64,000 nt of DNA from an uncultured Clostridia bacterium (GTDB lineage: Bacteria > Bacillota > Clostridia > Christensenellales > Pumilibacteraceae), in contig CAMWXP010000001.1 in NCBI GenBank assembly GCA_947178255.1, positions 1-64,000 of the forward strand, read 5' to 3'. Each line of letters starts with the position of its first letter. The stretch's first letter is position 1. Under the pieces are notes generated by a model. It worked only from the letters and a program-made list of their open reading frames with translations, did not search any database and was not told the origin of the DNA. A program made the translations under genes and the position numbers. Shown piece after piece: positions 9,715 through 18,927 of this stretch.

Positions 9715-10446
9715 TCAAGCATACCCTATACAAGCAATAACAAGCAACACTATTAATATCACAAAAATAATGCTCGGGCCGGTAAAGAACGCACAAAGCA
9801 CAATTTCGACGATATGCGCCGTAAACAGCTTTCCCGCCTCGTTAAACGCCAAAACCAGCGCGGAGCCGATTATAAACACCGGTACGTACGCAACAGCCAT
9901 TATAACGCCCATACAACGCCAATGCTTTGTCGACATGTATTTGAGTAGCCCGCACGAGCAAATAATGGTATAAATAAAGTCCGCAATGCACAGCAACACA
10001 ATCACCGCCGTGTGAAGAGGTGAAACAAGATAGTACAAGCAAAATGACATGACAGTGAGCGCCGCGCCAATCAGCAACACCGCCGCGGGTATCAAATACT
10101 CTTTTGCGCTCTTTTTTTCTTTCGGTTTTTTCGGCGCAGGCTCGGCTGCCGACAATGCGCTTATTTGCTCCAAAATATTTTTGGCGCAGTCGTAAAACAT
10201 ACTTTCCTCAAAATCCTTGCCAAACATTTCGGTAAATATCGCGCCGATATGTTTTGCCAGCTCCAAATAGTCCATGCCGTCTTTTATTTTGGCAAGCACC
10301 ATTTCCGTTTCGGAATTGTATTCGTCAATCGGGCAAGACTTACCGGGCTCGAGCCCCATCGGGTCGACCTTGTTCAACTCGTTCCGAACTGTATCGAACA
10401 TTCTTATATGTTTTAGTTTGAGTTCCTTGTTGACAGTGATAAGCAT
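9715..10446 (-). CDS. Hypothetical membrane protein (soluble N-terminus, C-terminal TM helices)
   Basis: Intact 243-aa ORF. Confidence 0.65.
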   Translation of the reverse strand: MLITVNKELKLKHIRMFDTVRNELNKVDPMGLEPGKSCPIDEYNSETEMVLAKIKDGMDYLELAKHIGAIFTEMFGKDFEESMFYDCAKNILEQISALSAAEPAPKKPKEKKSAKEYLIPAAVLLIGAALTVMSFCLYYLVSPLHTAVIVLLCIADFIYTIICSCGLLKYMSTKHWRCMGVIMAVAYVPVFIIGSALVLAFNEAGKLFTAHIVEIVLCAFFTGPSIIFVILIVLLVIACIGYA

Positions 10447-10498
10447 ACAAAAATATTATACGGCTGATATAGCAAAATGTCAATATTACAGGCAAAAA

Positions 10499-10531
10499 GA
10501 AAATAGCCTAGGAAGCATCCTTGGCTATTTT
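10499..10531 (-). terminator. Rho-independent terminator
   Basis: aaaatagcc-taggaagcatcctt-ggctatttt. Confidence 0.7.
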
Positions 10532-10550
10532 AATATTTGTCGTTTTACCG

Positions 10551-11075
10551 TTATTGTTTAAAGCGAACTATTTGCACGCTGTCAATTTGTTTAAGCGAAT
10601 TTAAAATATATACAAAGTCGAAGCCTTCGTCTTTTAAGTTCTCTATACTTTTTACCAGCTCGTTGTAATGCTCGCTGACAACGTTGTCGGGGATATCTCT
10701 GTCGGGTCGCGCGTTGTTGCGCTTATGTAAAACTTCTTCGGGAGGATTCAATACGATTGCAGCCGTAGGTGCGTTATGATCCTTGGCAATGTTCAAAAGT
10801 GTTGTCCGTGCGCTTTTTTGCACGCTCGTCGCGTCGACAATGGTTAGCTTATTGTTTTTAAGCCGCTTGTTCAAAGCATTGTAAAGCAAATCGAAGGCGT
10901 CGCTCGATATACTTTGCTCGTTTTCATCGTCGCATATCATCGCCCGAAAAAAATCGGAGGACAGTATTTCGGTCGACCTAAAATGCCTTTTGGCAAAGCT
11001 GCTCTTGCCCGCCGACGTCGCGCCCACCAACGCCACAAGGCAAAACTCGGGTATTTCTATCATAAATTTATCCAT
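10551..11075 (-). CDS. Standalone Pnkp-like polynucleotide kinase (P-loop)
   Basis: LVALVGATSAGKSSFAKRHFRSTEILSSDFFRAMICDDENEQS; LTIVDATSVQKSARTTLLNIAKDH; VLHKRNNARPDRDIP match the kinase module of bacterial Pnkp; internal start at MDKFMIEIPEF. Confidence 0.78.
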   Translation of the reverse strand: MDKFMIEIPEFCLVALVGATSAGKSSFAKRHFRSTEILSSDFFRAMICDDENEQSISSDAFDLLYNALNKRLKNNKLTIVDATSVQKSARTTLLNIAKDHNAPTAAIVLNPPEEVLHKRNNARPDRDIPDNVVSEHYNELVKSIENLKDEGFDFVYILNSLKQIDSVQIVRFKQ

Positions 11076-11583
11076 TGTATTGAACACCTCGTTTGTATTA
11101 TAACATACTTTTACCGCAAACTCAAACAAATATATCATATAAAACCATATAAATAAAATCGGCGCAATCCAATCCTTAATATCCCGCCAAACAAAAACAC
11201 GCCTTTCGGCGTTTTCTGTTTTGGCGTGTGTACGACGAAATCTCGCGTTTGCGAAGTGTATACTACTAAATCTATCGCGTCCATGAAAAAGCTCTTTATC
11301 AGCTACGAAGCTATTATATAATCACCCCCCCCCAAAAAAAAAGTCAAAAATCCAAACGCCACGGGTGTTTTTATTTGTAACCCACTATCCACTTTATAAC
11401 TTCCAATTCGTTATTTTTCCCACTATTACTATCGCTCGAAATATTATGTGGTGAGTCCATTTAATAAATGGATGTATGCGCCCCTCACATAAGACGAACC
11501 TCGTTTTGCATATAAATGCTAAATTGACAATACTTTCATTTTGTACTATAATATTTATAATATTGATTGTGGAGATAATACTA

Positions 11584-12810
11584 ATGAATACACAACTTGT
11601 AATTTTAGGAAATGGATTTGACAGGCATTGCGGATTAAAATCTGATTATGAAAGCTTTTTTAAAAGTGAGATTCTTGATTGCGAAGCGGAAAATAGCAAC
11701 ATATTAAAAATGCAAGATAATTGCACTGGCTTTTGGGAAACTCTTTTATTCAAATATTACAAACAAAACCCACATCATAATAAGAATTGGTGTAATGTAG
11801 AGGCTCTTATTCAAGACACTCTTGAACTATTATATTTTGGTAAAAGTAAATGGTTGGGCGAAACTGTATATAGCATTCGCGATATAGCTCTTCAACGTGC
11901 TAAATCAAAGCAATTTTTTCAAGAGTCAAACGATTTTGCAAGTTTATTAATAGACTATAGTTCTAAGTTTTTCTCTAAATGTTTGCAAGAAAATAGTAGC
12001 TGTAATGAAAAAGAGTTGTTTGCTCAATTATCTGAAGATTTAGTTACAGAACTACATAATTTTGAGAAGAAATTTTGCAAATATATTAAATACCAAATCG
12101 AAACTAATCATTTTGAATATGAGATCAAAGCCGTTAATCTATTATGTAAAATTATAGGAATTGAACAAGTGTTTTCGCATATTAATCAAATTTTAAAAAC
12201 ACTAGTAGGTTATAACAATTTTGAGTTTAACACAGATTATGATGGTAAGCGTATTCTTACAAAGAATTTCCCCAATTTGCGCCCTGTGCATATTCTAAGT
12301 TTTAATTACACTTCTCTTTTTGACATTCTTGGTGTAAGTAGCCCTTGTAAATATACTAATGTTCATGGCAAATTGTGTAGTGAAAATTGTAGTGAAAATT
12401 GCAAGTTGTCCAACATTATCTTTGGTATTGATGATATGTCGATAAAAGCACATAGCAATGAAAATGATTTAAGATTATTTAGTAAAACTTATAGGAAAAT
12501 GGTTACTACAAGTTCACCTACTAAAATTTTACCACCCAATAATAATATAACAGAGATAAAATTTTACGGTCACTCTCTTAGCGAGGCAGATTATTCATAT
12601 TTCCAAAGTATTTTTGATTATTATAACATCTACAATAACTATAATGTAAGTTTATTTTTTTATTATTCAAAAGGATATGAACAGCCCGATGCTATCTATC
12701 GTATGATAAATGAATATGGCAAAACCATTCCAAATCAAGCACAAGGCAAAAATTTAATACACAAGCTCCTTTTGGAAAATCGATTACGAATTCAAGAAGT
12801 TAAGGAATGA
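11584..12810 (+). CDS. AbiH-family abortive infection protein
   Basis: MNTQLVILGNGFDRHCGLKSDYESFF N-terminus typical of AbiH; C-terminal KFYGHSLSEADYSYFQSIFD. Confidence 0.82.
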   Translation: MNTQLVILGNGFDRHCGLKSDYESFFKSEILDCEAENSNILKMQDNCTGFWETLLFKYYKQNPHHNKNWCNVEALIQDTLELLYFGKSKWLGETVYSIRDIALQRAKSKQFFQESNDFASLLIDYSSKFFSKCLQENSSCNEKELFAQLSEDLVTELHNFEKKFCKYIKYQIETNHFEYEIKAVNLLCKIIGIEQVFSHINQILKTLVGYNNFEFNTDYDGKRILTKNFPNLRPVHILSFNYTSLFDILGVSSPCKYTNVHGKLCSENCSENCKLSNIIFGIDDMSIKAHSNENDLRLFSKTYRKMVTTSSPTKILPPNNNITEIKFYGHSLSEADYSYFQSIFDYYNIYNNYNVSLFFYYSKGYEQPDAIYRMINEYGKTIPNQAQGKNLIHKLLLENRLRIQEVKE

Positions 12811-12817
12811 CCGTAAT

Positions 12818-13240
12818 ATGGACTTAAATCATTTTCATTTATTGGTGGGTCAAACCATTATGTACTGTCAAGTTATAGAACATGATGTGAAGAGAATTTA
12901 CGCTGCAATGCACAAGGGTGACTACTATAATAATTTGTCACGCGTAGAAAAGTGGACACTCGGTAAAGCTGTTCAAGAGCTGAAGGCGCTTGATTTTAGC
13001 GACGGCGATTCTTACATATCTGCAAGCGACTATAACTTCTTAAAACAAATGACAGAGAAGCGCAATCATTGGTGTCATGAATCATATCAAGAGTTTCTAT
13101 ATAATAAACAGTTTTTGCAAAGCAAAGAGTATGCCGACGAATGCCGAAAATTGAAACGAGATAACGAAAGACTTTCTTCTGTCTGCAACGCTTTGGAAGA
13201 AGTAAGAATTAAAGCGCAAAAGCAATTTAGAAATATGTAG
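12818..13240 (+). CDS. HEPN-like protein with RNHWCH (RX4H) motif
   Basis: 140-aa all-helical ORF with KRNHWCHESYQEF; 7-nt gap after AbiH gene. Confidence 0.6.
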   Translation: MDLNHFHLLVGQTIMYCQVIEHDVKRIYAAMHKGDYYNNLSRVEKWTLGKAVQELKALDFSDGDSYISASDYNFLKQMTEKRNHWCHESYQEFLYNKQFLQSKEYADECRKLKRDNERLSSVCNALEEVRIKAQKQFRNM

Positions 13241-13278
13241 CGCTTGAATATTGTGCTATAATTTTAATAGGTGCAAGA

Positions 13279-14040
13279 ATGAAAAATTGGTTTACAATCG
13301 ATAAAATAGACGAAATAACTTACATCATAAGTGAGTACCGTCATTGGGAAGAAACACACTGCTACCTGTTAATCGGGGGCGAGCGTTGTCTATTGATTGA
13401 TACGGGACTTGGTATTTGCAACATTTACGATGAAGTTCGTAAGCTTACAAATAAGCCAATTATAGCGGTTGCAACCCACATACATTGGGATCATATAGGT
13501 GGACACAAATATTTTCCCGATTTCTATGCTCATAGAGCCGAGTTGGATTGGTTAAGTGGCAAATTCCCTCTGTCGCTACAAACTGTCCGCAATATGGTTA
13601 TAGACCGATGCGATTTACCCGAAAACTTTGACATAAGCGGTTATGAAATGTTTCAAGGGACACCGACAAAGGTTTTGAACGGTGGTGAGACTATTGACAT
13701 TGGAAATAGGAAAATCAAAGTCTTACATACGCCGGGGCATTCGCCCGGACACATGTGTTTTTGGGAGCAAGAACGAGGTTATATTTTCACAGGCGATTTG
13801 ATTTACAAAGACACCCTTTTTGCATATTATCCGTCAACCGACCCGGACGCATATCTTAACTCACTTGAAGCAATAGCTGCATTGCCGGCAAAAAGATTAT
13901 TCCCCGCCCATCATTCGCTTGATATTCAACCCGAAATTGCGATTGAGATGAGAGATGCTTTCCGTGAACTTAAAACACAAGGTAAACTGCATCATGGTGC
14001 GGGAGTATTCAAATATGCCGATTGGGCAGTATGGTTGTAA
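13279..14040 (+). CDS. MBL-fold metallo-hydrolase
   Basis: ATHIHWDHIGGH, HTPGHSPGHMCF, FTGDLIY, FPAHH motifs. Confidence 0.92.
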   Translation: MKNWFTIDKIDEITYIISEYRHWEETHCYLLIGGERCLLIDTGLGICNIYDEVRKLTNKPIIAVATHIHWDHIGGHKYFPDFYAHRAELDWLSGKFPLSLQTVRNMVIDRCDLPENFDISGYEMFQGTPTKVLNGGETIDIGNRKIKVLHTPGHSPGHMCFWEQERGYIFTGDLIYKDTLFAYYPSTDPDAYLNSLEAIAALPAKRLFPAHHSLDIQPEIAIEMRDAFRELKTQGKLHHGAGVFKYADWAVWL

Positions 14041-14054
14041 AATCCAATATTTAT

Positions 14055-15593
14055 TTAATCACAGATATATAATAAAACCCAGTTAAACCGTAAGTGGTTC
14101 AACTGGGTTCCGTTATGGTGGTGCGCGGTTGTTAAAGAATGAACACCGCCGCCCGCCGCTTCTATGTCGTTTAACAATTCTTCGGTGATTTCGACTGGTT
14201 GATTGCCGGCATTGAATATCATTGTGATTTTATCGTCATATAGGTAGATTTTATTTACAAGCGCCGTGACGAGCGCCTTGCGGTATTTTAGATCATTTGC
14301 ATCGCCGTTGCGTATTTGCGTAAGGAAGAACTTGACTTGCGGCACGGTGATACCTACGAGCATTGTGTTTTCGGCGGCAAGCTGCTTTTGAAGCTCTACA
14401 CGCTCGGCATTCTTCTCTTGAATCCGTGCGGTTATTTGCTCGGCGGCGGCTCCCGTTTCCAATGCTCTCAGTAGATTATCAACTGCCCTTTCATTATCTT
14501 TCAGCAGCTTCTCAAGGCGGCGAGCATTCGAATGCTCTCGATCATGCTCCGATACCTTGACGACCTCTTTGGCAATAATCTCAATATTTTCGTCGGTAAG
14601 CAATTCGCGGCACTTAGCTATGACAAGATTTTCGATATACTCTTTGCCGACAATCTTTTTGTCGCATAGCTTTTTCTTTGCGTTGTTACAAGCATAATAA
14701 CGGTGTACTTTACCGTTGCGCGATGTGCCGCCGTACCCAGTCATCATTTCTTTGCACTTGCCGCAAAACAGCTTTGTAGTCAATATGTACTCGTCGCCTG
14801 TTTTGCTTCGTGCCGGCGCTTTCTTGTTTGCTGCCATAATCTCTTGCACCTTGTAGAATAATTCGTCGGAGAGTATGCGCGGCATTCCGCCCTCAATCTC
14901 CATATCATTGAACGTGTAATAACCAATATACCGTTTGTTTTTCAAAAGCTCATGTAGCGAGTTTTTATTGAACGGCCCGCCGCGAATTGTTTTGATTTGC
15001 TGTTCATTCAGATACTCGTTGATTTGGGCAACTGTCTTGCCGTTAGCGTACATCTCAAATATCTTGCGAACGTAAAATGCGGCGGTTTCGTCTATACTGA
15101 ATGTTTTATCGGGATTTACTTTATATCCAAGCGCAACACTTCCGCCGGTGTAGAGGCATTTTTCGGCGTTTAGCGTCATGCCACGCTTTATCTTTTGCGA
15201 CAGCTCAGCCGAATAATATTCCGCCATGCTTTCAAGCACTCCCTCAATAAGTATGCCGCTTGCATCGTCGGTTATATTTTCCTTTGCCGAGAGAACGCGA
15301 ACGCCATTCTTTTTAAGCCGTGCCTTGTATATTGCGCTGTCATAACGGTTACGCGCAAAACGGTCAAGCTGATAGACAAGCACGAACTTAAACAGCTTTT
15401 TCGAGCTGTCCTCTATCATACGCAAAAATTCGGGACGGTTGTCGCTCGTTCCCGATAACGCACGGTCGATATATGTTTCTATGACCGTGTAATTGTTGCG
15501 CCTGGCATACTCATAACATTCTTTGAGTTGCCCCTCAATGCTTGTTTCGTGCTGATTGTGCGACGAAAAGCGGGCGTATATGACTACGTTCAT
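14055..15593 (-). CDS. Large serine recombinase (resolvase + recombinase + Zn-ribbon)
   Basis: NVVIYARFSSHNQHETSIEGQLKECYEYA; VYQLDRFARNRYDSA; KLFCGKCKEMMTGYGGTSRNGKVHRYYAC. Confidence 0.95.
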   Translation of the reverse strand: MNVVIYARFSSHNQHETSIEGQLKECYEYARRNNYTVIETYIDRALSGTSDNRPEFLRMIEDSSKKLFKFVLVYQLDRFARNRYDSAIYKARLKKNGVRVLSAKENITDDASGILIEGVLESMAEYYSAELSQKIKRGMTLNAEKCLYTGGSVALGYKVNPDKTFSIDETAAFYVRKIFEMYANGKTVAQINEYLNEQQIKTIRGGPFNKNSLHELLKNKRYIGYYTFNDMEIEGGMPRILSDELFYKVQEIMAANKKAPARSKTGDEYILTTKLFCGKCKEMMTGYGGTSRNGKVHRYYACNNAKKKLCDKKIVGKEYIENLVIAKCRELLTDENIEIIAKEVVKVSEHDREHSNARRLEKLLKDNERAVDNLLRALETGAAAEQITARIQEKNAERVELQKQLAAENTMLVGITVPQVKFFLTQIRNGDANDLKYRKALVTALVNKIYLYDDKITMIFNAGNQPVEITEELLNDIEAAGGGVHSLTTAHHHNGTQLNHLRFNWVLLYICD

Positions 15594-16387
15594 TACTTGC
15601 CACCACCGTGCTTATTCGCCCACAACGTAAACGCTTGTTGTAACTTCAATAATTTCAACGCAAATATGTCACTACTATACAAAAAACCGTCATTCAATTC
15701 GCCCGGAATACGCCAATCAACATATTGGCCTGTTTCGGGGTCCACTTTGTCTACAAATTCAGCTATTTCATAAACTCCAGTAGTCGGCTTATATCTAAAT
15801 AAATCATGCAAGGCTTCCATGATAGATAAGGAACTGTCATCGTCGGCATCAAATAAAGCATTGATTACATTACATGTGGGTGAAGCGTGTTCAAGAAAAA
15901 ATAGAGGTAGTGATGTCCCGTCATCTTCAAAACACTCGATGATACCTAATTTTTCGGCATAAGCATATTTTTCTTTATCAGAGCGCTCTTTAAGTTCAAT
16001 ATATCTTTTATATTGTTCGACAGTTTCTATTGCATCGCTCGGTGTGCTTTTATTGGTAAATCCATACAATATACGCATTTCGTACATTAGCGAAGAAATA
16101 ACTCTATCCGATAGCCCCGTTTTACTGTGGATAGCTTGAAGATCAATATCAGGTGTCGGAGCTTTTGATGCGCCTATAAGATAATCTGCCGACACATTGA
16201 GATTTTGTGCAATTTTACATAATATTTCCGCATCCGGCAATCTTTCGTCATTAACATAATACGAAATAGTTTGTGGGGATACGCCAACATCCGCAGATAG
16301 ATCCTTCTGATTTTTGCCGCGTTTCTTCATAATTTCTTCAAGTCTCTGTGCGAATACTCGTTTTTCTTTATTTGTTGGTTTTTTCAT
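15593..16387 (-). CDS. XRE-family repressor-like protein
   Basis: FAQRLEEIMKKRGKNQKDLSADVGVSPQTISYYVNDERLPDAEILCKIAQNLNVSADYLIG HTH; adjacent to recombinase; start at 16387 or 16426. Confidence 0.85.
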   Translation of the reverse strand: MKKPTNKEKRVFAQRLEEIMKKRGKNQKDLSADVGVSPQTISYYVNDERLPDAEILCKIAQNLNVSADYLIGASKAPTPDIDLQAIHSKTGLSDRVISSLMYEMRILYGFTNKSTPSDAIETVEQYKRYIELKERSDKEKYAYAEKLGIIECFEDDGTSLPLFFLEHASPTCNVINALFDADDDSSLSIMEALHDLFRYKPTTGVYEIAEFVDKVDPETGQYVDWRIPGELNDGFLYSSDIFALKLLKLQQAFTLWANKHGGGK

Positions 16388-16403
16388 TTTGAATTGCCCT
16401 ATA

Positions 16404-16497
16404 ATTACATTTTTGTTGATTTGCATATAAGAATAACGACAATCGTTGACTTTTGGTTTCTCTTATGCTAATATTTATTATATCAACAAATGTAATG
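16404..16497. promoter_or_regulatory. Divergent control region with inverted operator-like motifs
   Basis: attacatttttgttgat (16404-16420) and atcaacaaatgtaat (16482-16496) in the gap between repressor and rightward genes. Confidence 0.4.
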
Positions 16498-16541
16498 GTT
16501 GTCAAGTAAAAGTAAACACTTGCAACAAAATGAGGATAAAT

Positions 16542-16733
16542 ATGAAAAAAGACATTATAGAGGCGACAAAAAACGCGCGTCGTGAATATCATAAAGAATG
16601 GCGAGCAAAGAACAAGGACAAGGTACGAGAGTATAATCGGCGCTTTTGGGAAAAGAGAGGCGCTGCCCTTATAGCCACACAAAAGATAGGGAGTAACGAC
16701 GACGAAAGCAGCTATGACGAAAGCGACAATTAA
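16542..16733 (+). CDS. Small basic hypothetical protein of the mobile element
   Basis: MKKDIIEATKNARREYHKEWRAKNKDKVREYNRRFWEKRG. Confidence 0.6.
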   Translation: MKKDIIEATKNARREYHKEWRAKNKDKVREYNRRFWEKRGAALIATQKIGSNDDESSYDESDN

Positions 16734-16905
16734 TACAAAGCAAGCGCATGAATTTGCGCTCGCCTTTGTATCGGATATATCAAACTACATACGCGCACAC
16801 GAGGCTGAATACTTAGCGTATCTCGAAGCAACGGGACAAGCTGATGATAGCTACCAACCGAGCAACAGCGGGGCGGCGGGATTTAACGCGCTTAAAGGAG
16901 AATAG
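16714..16905 (+). CDS. Small hypothetical protein of the mobile element
   Basis: 63-aa ORF overlapping upstream gene; translationally coupled pattern. Confidence 0.5.
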   Translation: MTKATINTKQAHEFALAFVSDISNYIRAHEAEYLAYLEATGQADDSYQPSNSGAAGFNALKGE

Positions 16906-16911
16906 TTTAGC

Positions 16912-17568
16912 ATGAAAGACACATGTGTATTTTATAGAGATTTCCGCAATGCAGCTCGTAATTTTTCGGCGGACAAGCGTGCGGCTTTTTATGAAATGGT
17001 GTTGGACTACGCTATGGACGGCATAAAGCCGCCGCCCGATAGTGAGTTTATCGCGCATTTTGAGCTTATAAGATCGCGGCTTGATGCGGATATTGCAAAG
17101 TACAACGCAAAGAGCGAGAACGGAAAAAAGGGTGGCGCTCCGAAAGGCAACCAAAACGCTAAAAAACAAGCTAAAATAACCAAAAACAACCAAGAACAAG
17201 CTAATTCAAGCAAAACAAGCCATAATGTCAATGTTAATGAATATGACAATGCGACTACTGTCGTAGTCAACGCGCGCGAGGCTTTTTGCAAAGCCTATGG
17301 CGTAACAGTGGACGACACGACGACGGACGGCATAGACTTTGATTCTTTGAGGAAGGCATATTCGGAAAGTGCAAAATTTTTACAAACACGCCCAGCAGCC
17401 AAGCGTATGTCGTGGATTATAAAAAACTACGACAAAATCATTGCAGGAACATATCAAGATTATGCTACACCCAATAGTCGCACAACTGCACCACAAGGCA
17501 TAACACACCACACCCCAGAGGAATTATTGGCGGCGGTAAATTTTATTGAAATCACGGAGGATGACTAA
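16912..17568 (+). CDS. DUF6291-like phage/ICE protein
   Basis: FYRDFRNAARNFSADKRAAFYEMVLDYAMDGIKP...KYNAKSENGKKGGAPKGNQNA. Confidence 0.75.
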   Translation: MKDTCVFYRDFRNAARNFSADKRAAFYEMVLDYAMDGIKPPPDSEFIAHFELIRSRLDADIAKYNAKSENGKKGGAPKGNQNAKKQAKITKNNQEQANSSKTSHNVNVNEYDNATTVVVNAREAFCKAYGVTVDDTTTDGIDFDSLRKAYSESAKFLQTRPAAKRMSWIIKNYDKIIAGTYQDYATPNSRTTAPQGITHHTPEELLAAVNFIEITEDD

Positions 17569-17876
17569 TGAACGATACAAACAACAAGCTTAATATATTA
17601 ACCGATATGTTAAAAGGCGGTGCCTTAACGAAAAACTCCATAATGTTTTCTCTCAACGTTTCGGAACGCACAGCAAGGCATTTACTTAGTGAAATAGCAA
17701 AATCCTACCCTCTTATTGCTCTAAGCGATCAGTGCGGCTACCGCATAGCAACCGGATTAAAGGATCTTGACGATGTTCGGCATGCATACAACGAAAACCG
17801 CAAACGGGCGGCGGAAATCCTTAAACGCAACAAAACGCTCGAAAAATTTATGCAAGATCAGGGAGCTGCAACATGA
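17568..17876 (+). CDS. HTH-containing small protein
   Basis: LKGGALTKNSIMFSLNVSERTARHLLSEIAKSYPLIAL resembles a winged HTH. Confidence 0.5.
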   Translation: MNDTNNKLNILTDMLKGGALTKNSIMFSLNVSERTARHLLSEIAKSYPLIALSDQCGYRIATGLKDLDDVRHAYNENRKRAAEILKRNKTLEKFMQDQGAAT

Positions 17877-18058
17877 CAAACAAACGCAAAGTCCCGCCGC
17901 CTATGCCGTTCTTTGCGGTATCAGAGCAAATAAATGAACCGCGGCGAAGCAAGAGCGAAGCAAGAGAAAACGGCTTTATGGACGTAATCATTAACGATAG
18001 CCAAGCCTTCGAGGAAGTACACATTACCAAGACAAAACCGCTGGGCGGCGGGACATAG
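17873..18058 (+). CDS. Small hypothetical protein
   Basis: 61-aa ORF overlapping previous stop by 4 nt. Confidence 0.45.
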   Translation: MTNKRKVPPPMPFFAVSEQINEPRRSKSEARENGFMDVIINDSQAFEEVHITKTKPLGGGT

Positions 18059-18129
18059 GCGTGTTTAAATCTCTATAAAAGCTTTGAATTCAAGTTCAAA
18101 ATAAAATCTTATTTGTCAAGGAGGATATT

Positions 18130-18408
18130 ATGACAAAAGTAACAATTGACGGCAAAGACTATACAGCGTGTTTATCAGGATCCGTGACAGTCGAATTTTT
18201 CAATAACCATGAGAAGTCGATTTATTTGCGACAAGGCACGCTACATCTCAAAAACACCGACGTCGAGCGCTTCCCTATCGGCGCAATTATAGAAGTAACG
18301 GCGCAAAACACCCCGACATTACAATTTGCAATTGTAACGGACACGAGTACGGAAGCGGCGCCACACACCAAAGATTGGGGTTTCTCTCACACTATTACAT
18401 TTGCTTAA
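18130..18408 (+). CDS. Hypothetical, phage-like small protein
   Basis: RBS aggagg upstream; ordered in a + strand operon. Confidence 0.55.
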   Translation: MTKVTIDGKDYTACLSGSVTVEFFNNHEKSIYLRQGTLHLKNTDVERFPIGAIIEVTAQNTPTLQFAIVTDTSTEAAPHTKDWGFSHTITFA

Positions 18409-18422
18409 CGGAGGGCGTTTTA

Positions 18423-18923
18423 ATGACACACGAGATAATAATCCGCAACGAAACAAGCAACGCAAAAAAGTCGCCCATAGCCGGCAGCGGAACTGCGGCA
18501 ACCGATACTACATCTAACATTGGCGGCGGCATGACGTTACAACAGGGCGCGGCAAAGGGATTGGTGGCGGTCAACAGCTACATAAAGCCGTTTGTCGACC
18601 AAATGATTACGCAGCGCGTGACTACCGTGTCGTTGCGTACAGGCGCACAAGAACTTGAGGAGCGCATGTCGTTTAGCTTAAATGTCGCACAAAAAGTGGT
18701 TGGCTTTGGCTCGTCAGTGGCAATGGGCGCACTCGTCGGCGGTGTGCCTGGTGCTATTGTTGGCGGCGTCATGAGCTTAATGACAATGGGTATCGAATAT
18801 TCAAACAAGCAAGAAAAAATTAATTTGCAACACGGCGTTGAAAATATAGGCTTGCGCTACGTGAACACCCGCGCAGGCGGCTCGGTCGCTTCGTTCAGCG
18901 GTAGACGTCAAAAGCATCAGTAG
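18423..18923 (+). CDS. Hypothetical protein with glycine-rich hydrophobic segment
   Basis: GFGSSVAMGALVGGVPGAIVGGVMSLMTMGIEYS. Confidence 0.55.
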   Translation: MTHEIIIRNETSNAKKSPIAGSGTAATDTTSNIGGGMTLQQGAAKGLVAVNSYIKPFVDQMITQRVTTVSLRTGAQELEERMSFSLNVAQKVVGFGSSVAMGALVGGVPGAIVGGVMSLMTMGIEYSNKQEKINLQHGVENIGLRYVNTRAGGSVASFSGRRQKHQ

Positions 18924-18927
18924 GAGG

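Noticed and set aside
14055-14120. Hairpin aacccagttaaacc..ggttcaactgggtt as an att site
   Set aside because: Most simply a terminator overlapping the recombinase 3' end; no second copy found by eye.
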